NCBI GenBank assembly: GCA_041623895.1
Contig: JBFJVZ010000244.1
Span: 1 to 11,760, forward strand
Origin: JBFJVZ01 sp041623895
Lineage (GTDB): Bacteria > Planctomycetota > Planctomycetia > Pirellulales > Pirellulaceae
Direction of reading: 5' to 3'
DNA: 11,760 nucleotides
Numbering within the stretch: the stretch's first letter is position 1; each line of letters begins with the position of its first letter. Below are positions 1 to 6,489 of the stretch, piece by piece. The notes under the pieces are model-generated. The model was not told where the DNA came from. It was given only the letters and a program-made list of their open reading frames with translations, and made no database searches. Both the position numbers and the translations under genes were made by a program.

Positions 1-24
1 CCCTTCGGGCCGCTGGCGGCTATT

Positions 25-37
25 GGGGTCTGACCCC
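25..37. repeat. GGGGTCTGACCCC palindrome (REP-like)
   Basis: Perfect 6-bp arms (GGGGTC / GACCCC) flank a single central T. From memory, this sequence and its GGGGTCAGACCCC variant recur many times between genes in planctomycete genomes and resemble the REP sequences mobilised by IS200-like (RAYT) transposases. No such transposase lies in this window. Two more degenerate copies occur at 5990-6003 and 6048-6060. It sits 63 nt upstream of the glycosyltransferase gene, so it may mark the end of the preceding transcription unit. Confidence 0.55.
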
Positions 38-99
38 TGTTCGCTCGTTACCCACAAGTTCAACGTGGAAGCACCACTGGGTTTCGTATTAAGCAAGAC

Positions 100-1305
100 A
101 TGAAGCTCTGCACGATATCATTCAAAGAATGCTGGCAGGAGGATGACGGACGCTGGTTTTCTTACGGCGGATTTCCCTTGCAAATGCGGGCCGTGGCGTC
201 ACTGTTTGATGAGATGACGTTGTTGGTCTGTCGCGGCCAGCGCCGAGCGGGTGGTCTGCCCCTGCCAGAATCTGCGAAAGTGATTCCGATGCGGACTCCC
301 ACTGGTGTGGATATTCGCCGCAAGTTTTCCGTGATCGGTCGCGCCCCTTACTATATCGGACTGATGGCAAAACACATTCGCCGGGCTGATGCGGTTCACG
401 TTCCGCTGCCGGGCGATTTGCCTTTGATCGCCATGTGCGTTTCGCTGGTGATGCGCAAGCGGTTATTGGCAAGGTATGGTGGCTCTTGGCATGCGACAAA
501 TTCTCAAACGACAGCCATGAACCGGTTTACCAAGGCGTGCATGCGGCGGTTCGCTGGCGGCCGAAATGTGATGTTGGCAACGGGCGAAGGCGAAGCCCCG
601 CCAGCCGATCGCATGCAATGGATTTTTTCCACTGCGCTCTCCAAAGCCCAGGTCAGCTCCATGAAGGCTTCCCTGGACCGCGGCCTAAGCGATCCGCCGC
701 GGCTCGTGTACATCGGACGACTTTCACCTGAAAAGGGAGTAATCGTTCTCTTGCAGGCCTTGAGCATCTTGCGAAAACAGGGCGCCAACCACTTGCCGCA
801 GCTGACAATCATTGGCGATGGAGTCGAACGTGGCCGGCTGACCAGTTTCGTCCAACAGTCTGGCTGTGGCGACCTGGTGGAGTTTGCGGGACAAGTTCCG
901 CACGGTGAACTTACGGCATATCTCGCCCGCGCCGACATCTGCGTACAACCGTCGTTGACAGAAGGGTTCAGCAAAGCGTGGCTGGATGCGATGGTACATG
1001 GGCTGCCCGTGATTGCATCTGACGTCGGCGCGGCTGCAGATGTGATCGGGCGAAATGGTGAACGCGGCTGGATCTTGCTTCCGCGGGACAGCGAATTACT
1101 TGCAGCCACAATCAACCGTATTTTGAACGAACCGATCGACTGGCCCTGCTTGAGACATGCGTGCCGCGACTATGTCGCCTCACGGACATTAGAGAATTGG
1201 GCACGATCCATTGGAGAAATCTGTGCACGGCAATGGAACGTCACCTTGGCGGATGGAAAACTGCTGCAGACCAAAACCACGCCGGACGTCGCATTCAGAA
1301 CTTGA
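100..1305 (+). CDS. GT4-type glycosyltransferase
   Basis: A 401-residue GT-B glycosyltransferase, probably transferring a sugar from a nucleotide-sugar donor to a growing surface polysaccharide at the cytoplasmic membrane. The C-terminal donor-binding half is clear: YIGRLSPEKG (about 204-213) is the usual strand plus Lys of Glycos_transf_1 proteins, IIGDG follows at 237-241, then VEFAGQVPHGEL (260-271) and the acidic motif EGFSKAWLDAM (288-298). The last motif matches the family's EX7E, but the second acid is Asp (D296). The N-terminal acceptor half is poorly conserved, as usual, and opens with SYGGFP (21-26), fitting a glycine-rich loop. Length is normal for the family. The ATG at 100 has no convincing Shine-Dalgarno sequence, common in planctomycetes. 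The donor, acceptor and linkage cannot be read from the sequence. Confidence 0.9.
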   Translation: MKLCTISFKECWQEDDGRWFSYGGFPLQMRAVASLFDEMTLLVCRGQRRAGGLPLPESAKVIPMRTPTGVDIRRKFSVIGRAPYYIGLMAKHIRRADAVHVPLPGDLPLIAMCVSLVMRKRLLARYGGSWHATNSQTTAMNRFTKACMRRFAGGRNVMLATGEGEAPPADRMQWIFSTALSKAQVSSMKASLDRGLSDPPRLVYIGRLSPEKGVIVLLQALSILRKQGANHLPQLTIIGDGVERGRLTSFVQQSGCGDLVEFAGQVPHGELTAYLARADICVQPSLTEGFSKAWLDAMVHGLPVIASDVGAAADVIGRNGERGWILLPRDSELLAATINRILNEPIDWPCLRHACRDYVASRTLENWARSIGEICARQWNVTLADGKLLQTKTTPDVAFRT

Positions 1306-1355
1306 CGTTTTGTTCTGGTAAATAAGAACGGTTCAAGTTGATTTGTGCGCAGAAG

Positions 1356-1461
1356 CCCTCCCCGGCCGTTTAAACGTCCGACCCTGCCGGAGGCAGGGTA
1401 TTGCCATTTCTTGCAAACAAACGACCTAAAAGCTGCACGACCTCCAAGCGGGAGGGTGAAG
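1356..1461. repeat. Composite palindromic intergenic element
   Basis: About 105 bp bounded by CCCTCCC (1356-1362) and its inverse GGGAGGG (1450-1456). Inside are a near-perfect 16-bp palindrome GGCCGTTTAAACGTCC (1364-1379, one mismatched pair), a perfect 8-bp hairpin ACCCTGCC-GGA-GGCAGGGT (1381-1399), and CCTCC-AAGCG-GGAGG (1441-1455). CTAAAAGC occurs on both sides of the last hairpin (1426-1433 and 1462-1469). The pattern resembles the CCCTCCC/GGGAGGG repeats I recall from Rhodopirellula-type genomes. It may be a non-autonomous mobile element or a multi-hairpin transcription end. No open frame crosses it meaningfully. Confidence 0.5.
1381..1399 (+). terminator. Strong hairpin after glycosyltransferase gene
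   Basis: Perfect 8-bp GC-rich stem (ACCCTGCC / GGCAGGGT) with a GGA loop, 76 nt after the glycosyltransferase stop. Only ATTGCCATTTCTT follows, so there is no true U-tract. It could end or stabilise the upstream transcript, or simply be part of the surrounding repeat element. Confidence 0.35.
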
Positions 1462-1526
1462 CTAAAAGCGCAACTTCAAAACTAGCACTTCGGTTACCAT
1501 CAGCACCCAAATGTCGCGGCTATTGA

Positions 1527-1898
1527 ATGAATCAACAGGCCGTTAACGTCCGATCACGAACGTTCTACTTTCGTCAATACGCGCCGCTCGCGACTGAGAT
1601 TTTATTTGACGCTCTGGCAAAACAAAGCTTGCTATTTGGGATGGGCATACGAGGATATGGTGAGCCCTTTGCCAAGCTGTTTCAGGTGGCTGGCTGGCGA
1701 CTGTTTTCAATACCGTTCTACTTTCGTATTTGTCACCCATTCCGTTTTCGCCGTAGGATCAGCTTTCTGCGGCGATCATTTACGAAGCGACTTGTTCTCG
1801 ACCTGGCAGCATTCACGGGGTTGGCCTGGTCGGGAGCAAGCTCGCTTCAGTTTTTGCGCACGGTCGTTCATCAATCGCCGAGGCAAAGACGGTCGTGA
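1527..1898 (+). pseudogene. Probable gene remnant, unassigned
   Basis: A 123-codon frame that starts right after an in-frame TGA (1524-1526) and ends at TGA (1896-1898). The residues look protein-like rather than random: FGMGIRGYGEPFAKLF (about 37-52), GWRLFSIPFYFRICHPFRF (56-74), then RRSFTKRLVLDLAAFTGLAW (82-101). From memory, this resembles a segment of large planctomycete GNAT/FemAB-like acyltransferases found in polysaccharide loci, but I cannot confirm the family. The frame is too short for such a protein and lacks a ribosome binding site. It lies in a poorly coding stretch between two polysaccharide genes, next to a palindromic element. I read it as the leftover of a decayed gene; a short real protein or chance frame remains possible. 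Confidence 0.35.
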
Positions 1899-1969
1899 AT
1901 GCGGCGACGGGGACGGCTCGGTGGATTTGTGAGCGGAATGCTGTAGCGGGCACAGCATAGCCAGCACCC

Positions 1970-3397
1970 ATGTTATTTAATTCATTCGCTTTCGCGATTT
2001 TCCTGCCAATCGTATTTCTTTGCTATTGGCAACTGCAATGCAGATCGCTGCGCGGGCAGAATCTGTTGCTGTTGGCCGCGAGTTATCTGTTCTACAGTTG
2101 GTGGGATTGGCGGTTTCTCGGGCTGATCGTGGTCAGTTCGGCGGTGGATTACCTGGTTGGCGTCGGGTTGGGGGCGACTTCGCACCAACATCGCCGCAAA
2201 GCACTGTTGTGGACCAGCGTCCTGGTGAACATCGGGATTCTCGGGTTCTTCAAGTACTTCGGGTTCTTCATCGATTCCTTTGCCCAGTTGTTGGAAAGTG
2301 TCGGTGTGGGGGCCAATCTGCCGACGCTAAGGATCATCTTGCCGGTCGGCATTTCCTTTTACACATTCCAATCGCTCAGTTACACGATTGACGTTTATCG
2401 ACGGCAGTTGCAGCCGACACGTGACGTGCTGGCATTTTTTGCCTACGTCAGTTTCTTTCCCCAGTTGGTTGCTGGGCCGATCGAGCGTGCGTCGTCGCTG
2501 TTACCTCAGTTTTTCAAGGTGCGGCACTTTGACAGCGAACTGGCTAAGGACGGATTGCGACAGATCTTGTGGGGGTTGGTAAAGAAGATCGTGATCGCCG
2601 ACAACCTGGCGGGAATGGTCGAAAGTATTTTCGCCAACTACCAAGACTTTGGCGGAAGCACTCTGTTTCTGGGAGTCGTGTTCTTTGCGATTCAGATTTA
2701 TTGTGACTTCAGCGGCTATTCCGACATCGCGATTGGGACGGCGCGGTTGTTCGGATTCGAGCTGATGAGGAACTTTGCCTATCCGTATTTTTCTCGCGAC
2801 ATCGGCGAATTCTGGCGACGCTGGCACATTTCGCTTTCAACTTGGTTTCGCGATTACGTTTATATTCCGCTGGGCGGTAGCCGTGGAGTGTCTCGCGGCA
2901 GACACTTTGCCGTTCTATTGATTACTTTTACGATCTCCGGATTCTGGCACGGCGCGAATTGGACATTCGTTATCTGGGGGCTTCTGAATGGACTGTTCTA
3001 CCTGCCACTGGTGATCACCAATCGGCACAAACGATACAGTGAAGTGGTGGCGAAGGGAAAATGGTTGCCCAACCTTCGTGAAACGATTCAAATCGCCGTC
3101 ACATTTGCGCTTACGCTCATCGCCTGGGTGTTTTTTCGCGCCGATTCGCTCTCGCACGCGATCGGTTACCTGACACACATGGCAACCACAAGCTGGACGC
3201 CGACTCAGTGGCGCAGCGGAATCCCCTACGTTGTTGCCTTACTGCTGATTGAATGGATACAAAGGGAGAAACCGCACGCCTTAGCGATCGGATCTTCGCC
3301 GCTGGTCGTCCGCTGGGCAGTTTATTATTCGGTGGTCGCCATTCTGTTTTTCTATGGGAATACCGGTCACGTTTCGTTCATCTATTTTCAGTTCTGA
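1970..3397 (+). CDS. MBOAT family O-acyltransferase (AlgI-like)
   Basis: A 475-residue multi-pass inner-membrane protein of the membrane-bound O-acyltransferase family, closest in architecture to AlgI/PatA/DltB. These proteins pass acetyl (or another acyl group) across the membrane for transfer to exported polysaccharides or cell-wall polymers. Visible landmarks are FYSWWDWRF (41-49), FFKYFGFF (93-100), LPVGISFYTFQSLSYTIDVY (124-143), FFPQLVAGPIER (162-173), YCDFSGYSDIAIG (244-256), and FWRRWHISLSTWFRDYVYIP (281-300) with the conserved His286. GFWHGANWTFVIWG (324-337) carries His327, the invariant residue. Length is typical and all core motifs are present, so it should be active. No clear Shine-Dalgarno precedes the ATG. 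It is followed after 1 nt by an SGNH-like gene, the pairing seen in alginate and peptidoglycan O-acetylation systems. Confidence 0.95.
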   Translation: MLFNSFAFAIFLPIVFLCYWQLQCRSLRGQNLLLLAASYLFYSWWDWRFLGLIVVSSAVDYLVGVGLGATSHQHRRKALLWTSVLVNIGILGFFKYFGFFIDSFAQLLESVGVGANLPTLRIILPVGISFYTFQSLSYTIDVYRRQLQPTRDVLAFFAYVSFFPQLVAGPIERASSLLPQFFKVRHFDSELAKDGLRQILWGLVKKIVIADNLAGMVESIFANYQDFGGSTLFLGVVFFAIQIYCDFSGYSDIAIGTARLFGFELMRNFAYPYFSRDIGEFWRRWHISLSTWFRDYVYIPLGGSRGVSRGRHFAVLLITFTISGFWHGANWTFVIWGLLNGLFYLPLVITNRHKRYSEVVAKGKWLPNLRETIQIAVTFALTLIAWVFFRADSLSHAIGYLTHMATTSWTPTQWRSGIPYVVALLLIEWIQREKPHALAIGSSPLVVRWAVYYSVVAILFFYGNTGHVSFIYFQF

Positions 3398-3398
3398 G

Positions 3399-4601
3399 AT
3401 GGATAAGCGGATCGACGACGAGAAAAGCCGAGACGTAGCCAAAGCAAGGTCGTTTCTGCTGCGGGTCAGCGTCTTCATGGCACCCGTTGCCCTGTTGTTT
3501 CTGATCGGCGAAATGCTGTTATGGAACTTAGGTGAGAATCAGCCGGTGGCGCATGTCGCTGCCAAGCAATTGCAGTCAACGAAACCGACGTTGTATAGCC
3601 GCAACTTGATGTCGCAACAATTCGGCATCTACAAGCTGGCAGGAATCCAGTTGCGAAGTCCCGAAATACTGGTCGTCGGAAGCTCGCGCGTGATGCAGTT
3701 CCGTGACTTCATGTTCACGCCGCTGGAGAGATCGTTTTATAACGCCGGCGGCATCATTCAAGGTATTTACGACATCGAATCGCTCGCCGCTTTAATTGCT
3801 GAGGGCAAAATTGCGGCGCCTCGGCTGCTAGTCATCGGTATCGATCCATGGTGGCTCCGAAGCGATGATAGTCAGCAGGCTGCTGGTATATTCGATTCAG
3901 ATGACGCCTACAATTTCGCCGGCCATGTCAAGGCACTGAGGAGCCTTGTTCGTAGAAGCCTAAGCGGTGAGTTGGCCGAAGCGCTGCGACGAAAACGCCA
4001 GTCAAGATTTGGCGATAACAAGCTTGGCCTTGCTGCGATCCATTCTGACAGTGGATTCCGCAATGATGGTTCTCGGCAATATGCTCGCGAAATCGTGGCA
4101 AGTTTTGCAGAGATTGAATTCATCGATCGAGAAGATCCACCCGTGATCGATCGAATCCGTGGGCGCATCTACCAGTTTGCGATTCCGACGGTAATCGACG
4201 ATGCCCGAGTTTCGATTCTGCTGGCGGCAATCGGTAGGCTTGTTGCCTCCGGAGTTGAGGTCTGGGCTGTGATGCCGCCGTTTGCCGAAGAATCCTTGGC
4301 AGCAATTCGAGGCGATGCGGAATTGGATCAGTTTTGGAACGACTATGAAACTTTGTTCCCAATGCTCAGTCAGCAAGGAGCGAACACGATTTCCATGGAC
4401 CAGCTTGGGGTGCACCGAATGGCAGACGAGTACATGATCGACGGATTCCATCCTGGCGAAGTTTATTGTGCTCATTTTGTTTTGGCGATGATCGAACAGG
4501 CAGCCGATGATTCGTTACTGAAGCGAATTGATGCTCGGAAATTGAGGCAGCGAATCGAATCTGCCGAACTGCCGCTTGCGTTTGGTGCGGTAACTGATTG
4601 A
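3399..4601 (+). CDS. SGNH-like protein partnered with MBOAT
   Basis: A 400-residue protein with a basic, charged N-terminus and one membrane anchor (about 20-42), so its bulk probably lies outside the cytoplasmic membrane. An SGNH/GDSL-hydrolase plan is suggested by LVVGSSRVMQF (91-101, candidate nucleophile Ser95), the Asn of YNAGG (114-118), LVIGIDPWWL (144-153), and IDGFHPGE (347-354), which supplies a D-x-x-H pair (Asp348, His351). By analogy with AlgJ/AlgX, PatB and DltD, it likely takes the acyl group presented by the upstream MBOAT protein and moves it to the polymer, or removes it. The ATG at 3399 overlaps the upstream stop region (TGA-G-ATG), suggesting translational coupling. The frame is open 15 codons further up inside the MBOAT gene, but the signal sequence and spacing favour 3399. 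The exact subfamily is uncertain. Confidence 0.75.
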   Translation: MDKRIDDEKSRDVAKARSFLLRVSVFMAPVALLFLIGEMLLWNLGENQPVAHVAAKQLQSTKPTLYSRNLMSQQFGIYKLAGIQLRSPEILVVGSSRVMQFRDFMFTPLERSFYNAGGIIQGIYDIESLAALIAEGKIAAPRLLVIGIDPWWLRSDDSQQAAGIFDSDDAYNFAGHVKALRSLVRRSLSGELAEALRRKRQSRFGDNKLGLAAIHSDSGFRNDGSRQYAREIVASFAEIEFIDREDPPVIDRIRGRIYQFAIPTVIDDARVSILLAAIGRLVASGVEVWAVMPPFAEESLAAIRGDAELDQFWNDYETLFPMLSQQGANTISMDQLGVHRMADEYMIDGFHPGEVYCAHFVLAMIEQAADDSLLKRIDARKLRQRIESAELPLAFGAVTD

Positions 4602-4616
4602 GAACGCAGCCGCTAA

Positions 4617-5312
4617 ATGAACAACGATCGCGAATTGTACTTGGAATACCGCAGTCGCTTTGTTTGCGATCTGCTCAAGTATCATGGGCGGACCAAGGTT
4701 GACAGCATTGCGGACTTCGGTTGTGGCGACGGTCGGCTGTTGGCGGCGCTGACGGAAAAGCTTGGCGCGGCGCATGCAATCGGGGTCGACCTTGACGCCG
4801 ACCCGAACCGTTCCAGTGCAAGGATCCGATATCACCGAGCAAACTTTCTGGACTTTACACCGGATGAGCGCTGCGAACTGGTCACGTCGATTCAAGTCTT
4901 CGAGCACGTTCATGAACCGTGGCTCAATAGATACTTCGATGCTCTTAAGCGAGCCTGCAAACCAGGTGGAATGATTCTGATCAGCACGCCTAACCGCTGG
5001 CGACCGAGTAATCTGGTTCGCGTTGCCACGCTTCGGCGACCGGCGATGATGTATCCCAATCCTGGGATTCCCGGCGAGGAGTTTTTGGGACACCATCGCG
5101 AATCTTCTTATCGTGAAATGGCAGCGTATCTTGATCGCCATTTCTCTTCGCCGGAGTGGCGATTTCAGGTCGCCAGAACCGCTCCGCGAAGCACGGGCTC
5201 GCTGGGCGTTTGGATGATCAACCTGGCCATCTATTGTGGGCTTTGGTTGGTTTGGCGACCGCTGTGCGTTTCCGCTTCGCACGATCACTATGCGGTCATT
5301 CTGAGACGCTGA
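4617..5312 (+). CDS. Class I SAM-dependent methyltransferase
   Basis: A 231-residue Rossmann-type methyltransferase. Motif I is IADFGCGDGR (31-40), which binds S-adenosylmethionine. GVDLD (56-60) gives the acidic residue contacting the ribose, followed by NFLDF (76-80), the motif IV region ELVTSIQVFEHVHE (87-100), and LKRACKPGGMILISTPNR (110-127), the usual post-motif. FEHV and STPNR match the Methyltransf_11/23 type that acts on small molecules, lipid carriers or sugars. The C-terminus has a hydrophobic stretch (about 197-218) that could rest on the membrane. It starts 15 nt after the SGNH-like gene and looks like the last gene of the MBOAT operon. A role in methylating the same glycan or its carrier lipid is inferred from position only. 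The start ATG has no strong ribosome binding site. Confidence 0.88.
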   Translation: MNNDRELYLEYRSRFVCDLLKYHGRTKVDSIADFGCGDGRLLAALTEKLGAAHAIGVDLDADPNRSSARIRYHRANFLDFTPDERCELVTSIQVFEHVHEPWLNRYFDALKRACKPGGMILISTPNRWRPSNLVRVATLRRPAMMYPNPGIPGEEFLGHHRESSYREMAAYLDRHFSSPEWRFQVARTAPRSTGSLGVWMINLAIYCGLWLVWRPLCVSASHDHYAVILRR

Positions 5313-5315
5313 TAA

Positions 5316-5359
5316 CCTGGCTGAGCCTGCCGCTCAGCAATACCAGGCCACCGCTGGCC
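5316..5359 (+). terminator. Tandem hairpins after methyltransferase gene
   Basis: Four nt after the methyltransferase stop comes a stem made of CCTGG + CTGAGC pairing with GCTCAGC...CCAGG (5316-5347; loop CTGCC, a 4-nt AATA bulge). GGCCA-CCGC-TGGCC (5346-5359) follows directly. Neither has a U-tract, so this could be a Rho-dependent or stabilising 3' structure for the MBOAT operon. Position right after the stop supports a 3'-end role. Confidence 0.4.
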
Positions 5360-5399
5360 GAGATTGGCGAAGTCAAGCCACCCACACCGCCGGAGGTTC

Positions 5400-5448
5400 G
5401 CTCTCTCGGGATGGGCAACACCGCTGCCAATTCTTAAGCGGTGAGAGC
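5400..5448. other. Hairpin in intergenic region
   Basis: A perfect 7-bp stem CACCGCT (5419-5425) / AGCGGTG (5437-5443) with an 11-nt loop, extended by an outer GCTCT (5400-5404) / AGAGC (5444-5448) pair. It lies between the methyltransferase gene and the small membrane protein gene. It could be a further transcript end, part of a leader, or chance. No gene is apparent from 5313 to 5538. Confidence 0.3.
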
Positions 5449-5481
5449 AGGAGAAGATGGCTTGCCCAAAAGACTCCCATT

Positions 5482-5509
5482 TTGGAAAAATGCCGGTCTG
5501 AGATAGACT
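5482..5509 (+). promoter_or_regulatory. Possible sigma70-like promoter
   Basis: TTGGAA (5482-5487), a 16-nt spacer and TAGACT (5504-5509) match the -35/-10 consensus at 4 of 6 positions each. Transcription would begin near 5515, giving a short leader before the GGGAG ribosome-binding site at 5527-5531 and a CTG codon at 5539. Weak on sequence alone; spacing with the downstream signals is its main support. Confidence 0.25.
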
Positions 5510-5661
5510 ACTAGCACATTTCTACTGGGAGCAGAATCCTGACGCGTAAATCGACTGGTGCAAAGCGAAAGAATCGGACGCAGAAGGTTGGCGACCGGAA
5601 AGAGCATCAACGGGAAGAACAGCCTGCCGGCCCACCAGTTGACTGCGCTGAGGAGCAAACC

Positions 5662-5961
5662 GTGGCGACCGAGAATCCCCGTTCGACCCTCGAGCCAGCG
5701 TCACCGGCGACAACTAAGCCGGGTCAAGTGCTCGCCAAGAAAGTTAGCTATGGTCTGATGCGACTTAACTCGCGAAGAAGGCTTCGCAAGTTTTTCAAAT
5801 GGCTAATCTATTTGCTTGTGATTGCAGGCCTGTTGTCCGCGCTGTGGTACTTCTTTGGCGACCGTTTCCCGTCGGAGTTGTTGCGAGGATATTGGAACGA
5901 CATCATTGACAAGCTCTTTCCTGAGGAGCCGGCTCCGCCACGCTACGGGTCAGCTCAGTGA
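5662..5961 (+). CDS. Small single-pass membrane protein
   Basis: With the GTG start at 5662 this is a 99-residue protein of unrecognised family. It has a Thr/Pro/Ser-rich N-terminus, a basic patch (RLNSRRRLRKFFK, about 34-46), one membrane helix (WLIYLLVIAGLLSALWYFF, 47-65), and a short tail ending in EEPAPPRYGSAQ. The positive-inside rule puts the N-terminus in the cytoplasm. AGGAG (5651-5655) lies 6 nt upstream of this GTG. The frame is open back to a TAG at 5512-5514, however, and CTG at 5539 is preceded by GGGAG at 7 nt. That start would give 140 residues with a strongly basic N-terminal extension. The real start is undecided. It converges with the secreted-protein gene at 6079-6489. Confidence 0.6.
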   Translation: MATENPRSTLEPASPATTKPGQVLAKKVSYGLMRLNSRRRLRKFFKWLIYLLVIAGLLSALWYFFGDRFPSELLRGYWNDIIDKLFPEEPAPPRYGSAQ

Positions 5962-5986
5962 TCGCGGGCCGCCTGATTTTGTCTTG

Positions 5987-6062
5987 AAAGGGGGCTGACC
6001 CTCTCCGGGCACGCCGATATTTTCCTGAAAGAACCAGTGCCCTGTAAAAGGTCAGACCTTCT
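5987..6062. repeat. Two degenerate palindromes between convergent genes
   Basis: AAAGGGGGCTGACCCTCTCC (5987-6006) is a decayed form of the GGGGTCTGACCCC palindrome at the window start. About 40 nt later, AAGGTC-A-GACCTT (6048-6060) is a perfect odd palindrome of the same TCWGA core, flanked by AA and CTT to read roughly as A-tract/T-tract. They lie in the 117-nt gap between a + strand gene ending at 5961 and a - strand gene ending at 6079. The pair could act as a bidirectional terminator or be a REP pair. Confidence 0.45.
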
Positions 6063-6078
6063 TATAGACAACGCCTTG

Positions 6079-6489
6079 TCAACGACGAGGCCCGTTCCCC
6101 GATGAATAGAAATGGCTGTAATTACCATAAACAGCGGGGACAGCAGCGGCTCCGATGCCCGTGGTGCCACGTTCACGCAGCTGCTCCGTAACAATCCGGG
6201 CAACGGCTTGTTCGCTGATCAGCGTTTGACGTTGACCTGGACGATAGGTTTCTTGCGAACGTGTCAAGAAGTCCCGGTACGCCGTTGCCGGTCGTACATA
6301 GGAGTAATAATTTGGAATCCCAGTCAGATTAACCTGGCGATAGAGCAAGTAGGGGCTAAATGTCGGCCGCGCGGGATAAAAATGAGCTGGCCGTTGTGCC
6401 TCAGCTTGCTGAGCTAGCAATGCCATCATTAAGCCCGCGGCAACGAACAAGAGTTTTCTTCCGCGGCTGATTGTTTGACTAGTTTTCAT
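6079..6489 (-). CDS. Small secreted protein, planctomycete type
   Basis: A 136-residue protein with a classic signal peptide: basic start (MKTSQTISRGRK), hydrophobic core LLFVAAGLMMALLA (13-26), and an AEA cleavage site near 29-31. The mature part opens with RPTFSPYLLYRQVN (41-54) and IPNYYSYVRP (58-67). From memory, this SPYL...NYYxxVRP arrangement recurs in many small exported planctomycete proteins of unknown function. The rest is polar (RSQETYRPGQRQ, then Gly/Ser/Tyr-rich). An ATG five codons upstream (6504) is in frame, but GGAG lies 9 nt before the 6489 ATG, so I prefer 6489. The divergent neighbour is the export lipoprotein gene at 7110. Function unknown; an envelope role is inferred from export. 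Confidence 0.7.
   Translation of the reverse strand: MKTSQTISRGRKLLFVAAGLMMALLAQQAEAQRPAHFYPARPTFSPYLLYRQVNLTGIPNYYSYVRPATAYRDFLTRSQETYRPGQRQTLISEQAVARIVTEQLRERGTTGIGAAAVPAVYGNYSHFYSSGNGPRR

Noticed and set aside
504..1115. 203-codon open frame on the - strand
   Set aside because: Lies wholly inside the glycosyltransferase gene, whose motifs are clear; the antisense product has no recognisable features.
1606..1932. 108-codon + strand frame overlapping the remnant
   Set aside because: The other frame (1527-1898) has a better protein-like pattern; this one is its shadow.
4515..5288. 257-codon open frame on the - strand
   Set aside because: Antisense to the methyltransferase and the end of the SGNH-like gene; low-quality, Arg-rich translation.
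5558..5758. 66-codon + strand frame starting at ATG
   Set aside because: Overlaps the small membrane protein in another frame and has no membrane segment or recognisable pattern.
6112..6417. 101-codon + strand frame
   Set aside because: Antisense to the secreted-protein gene, which has a convincing signal peptide and ribosome binding site.
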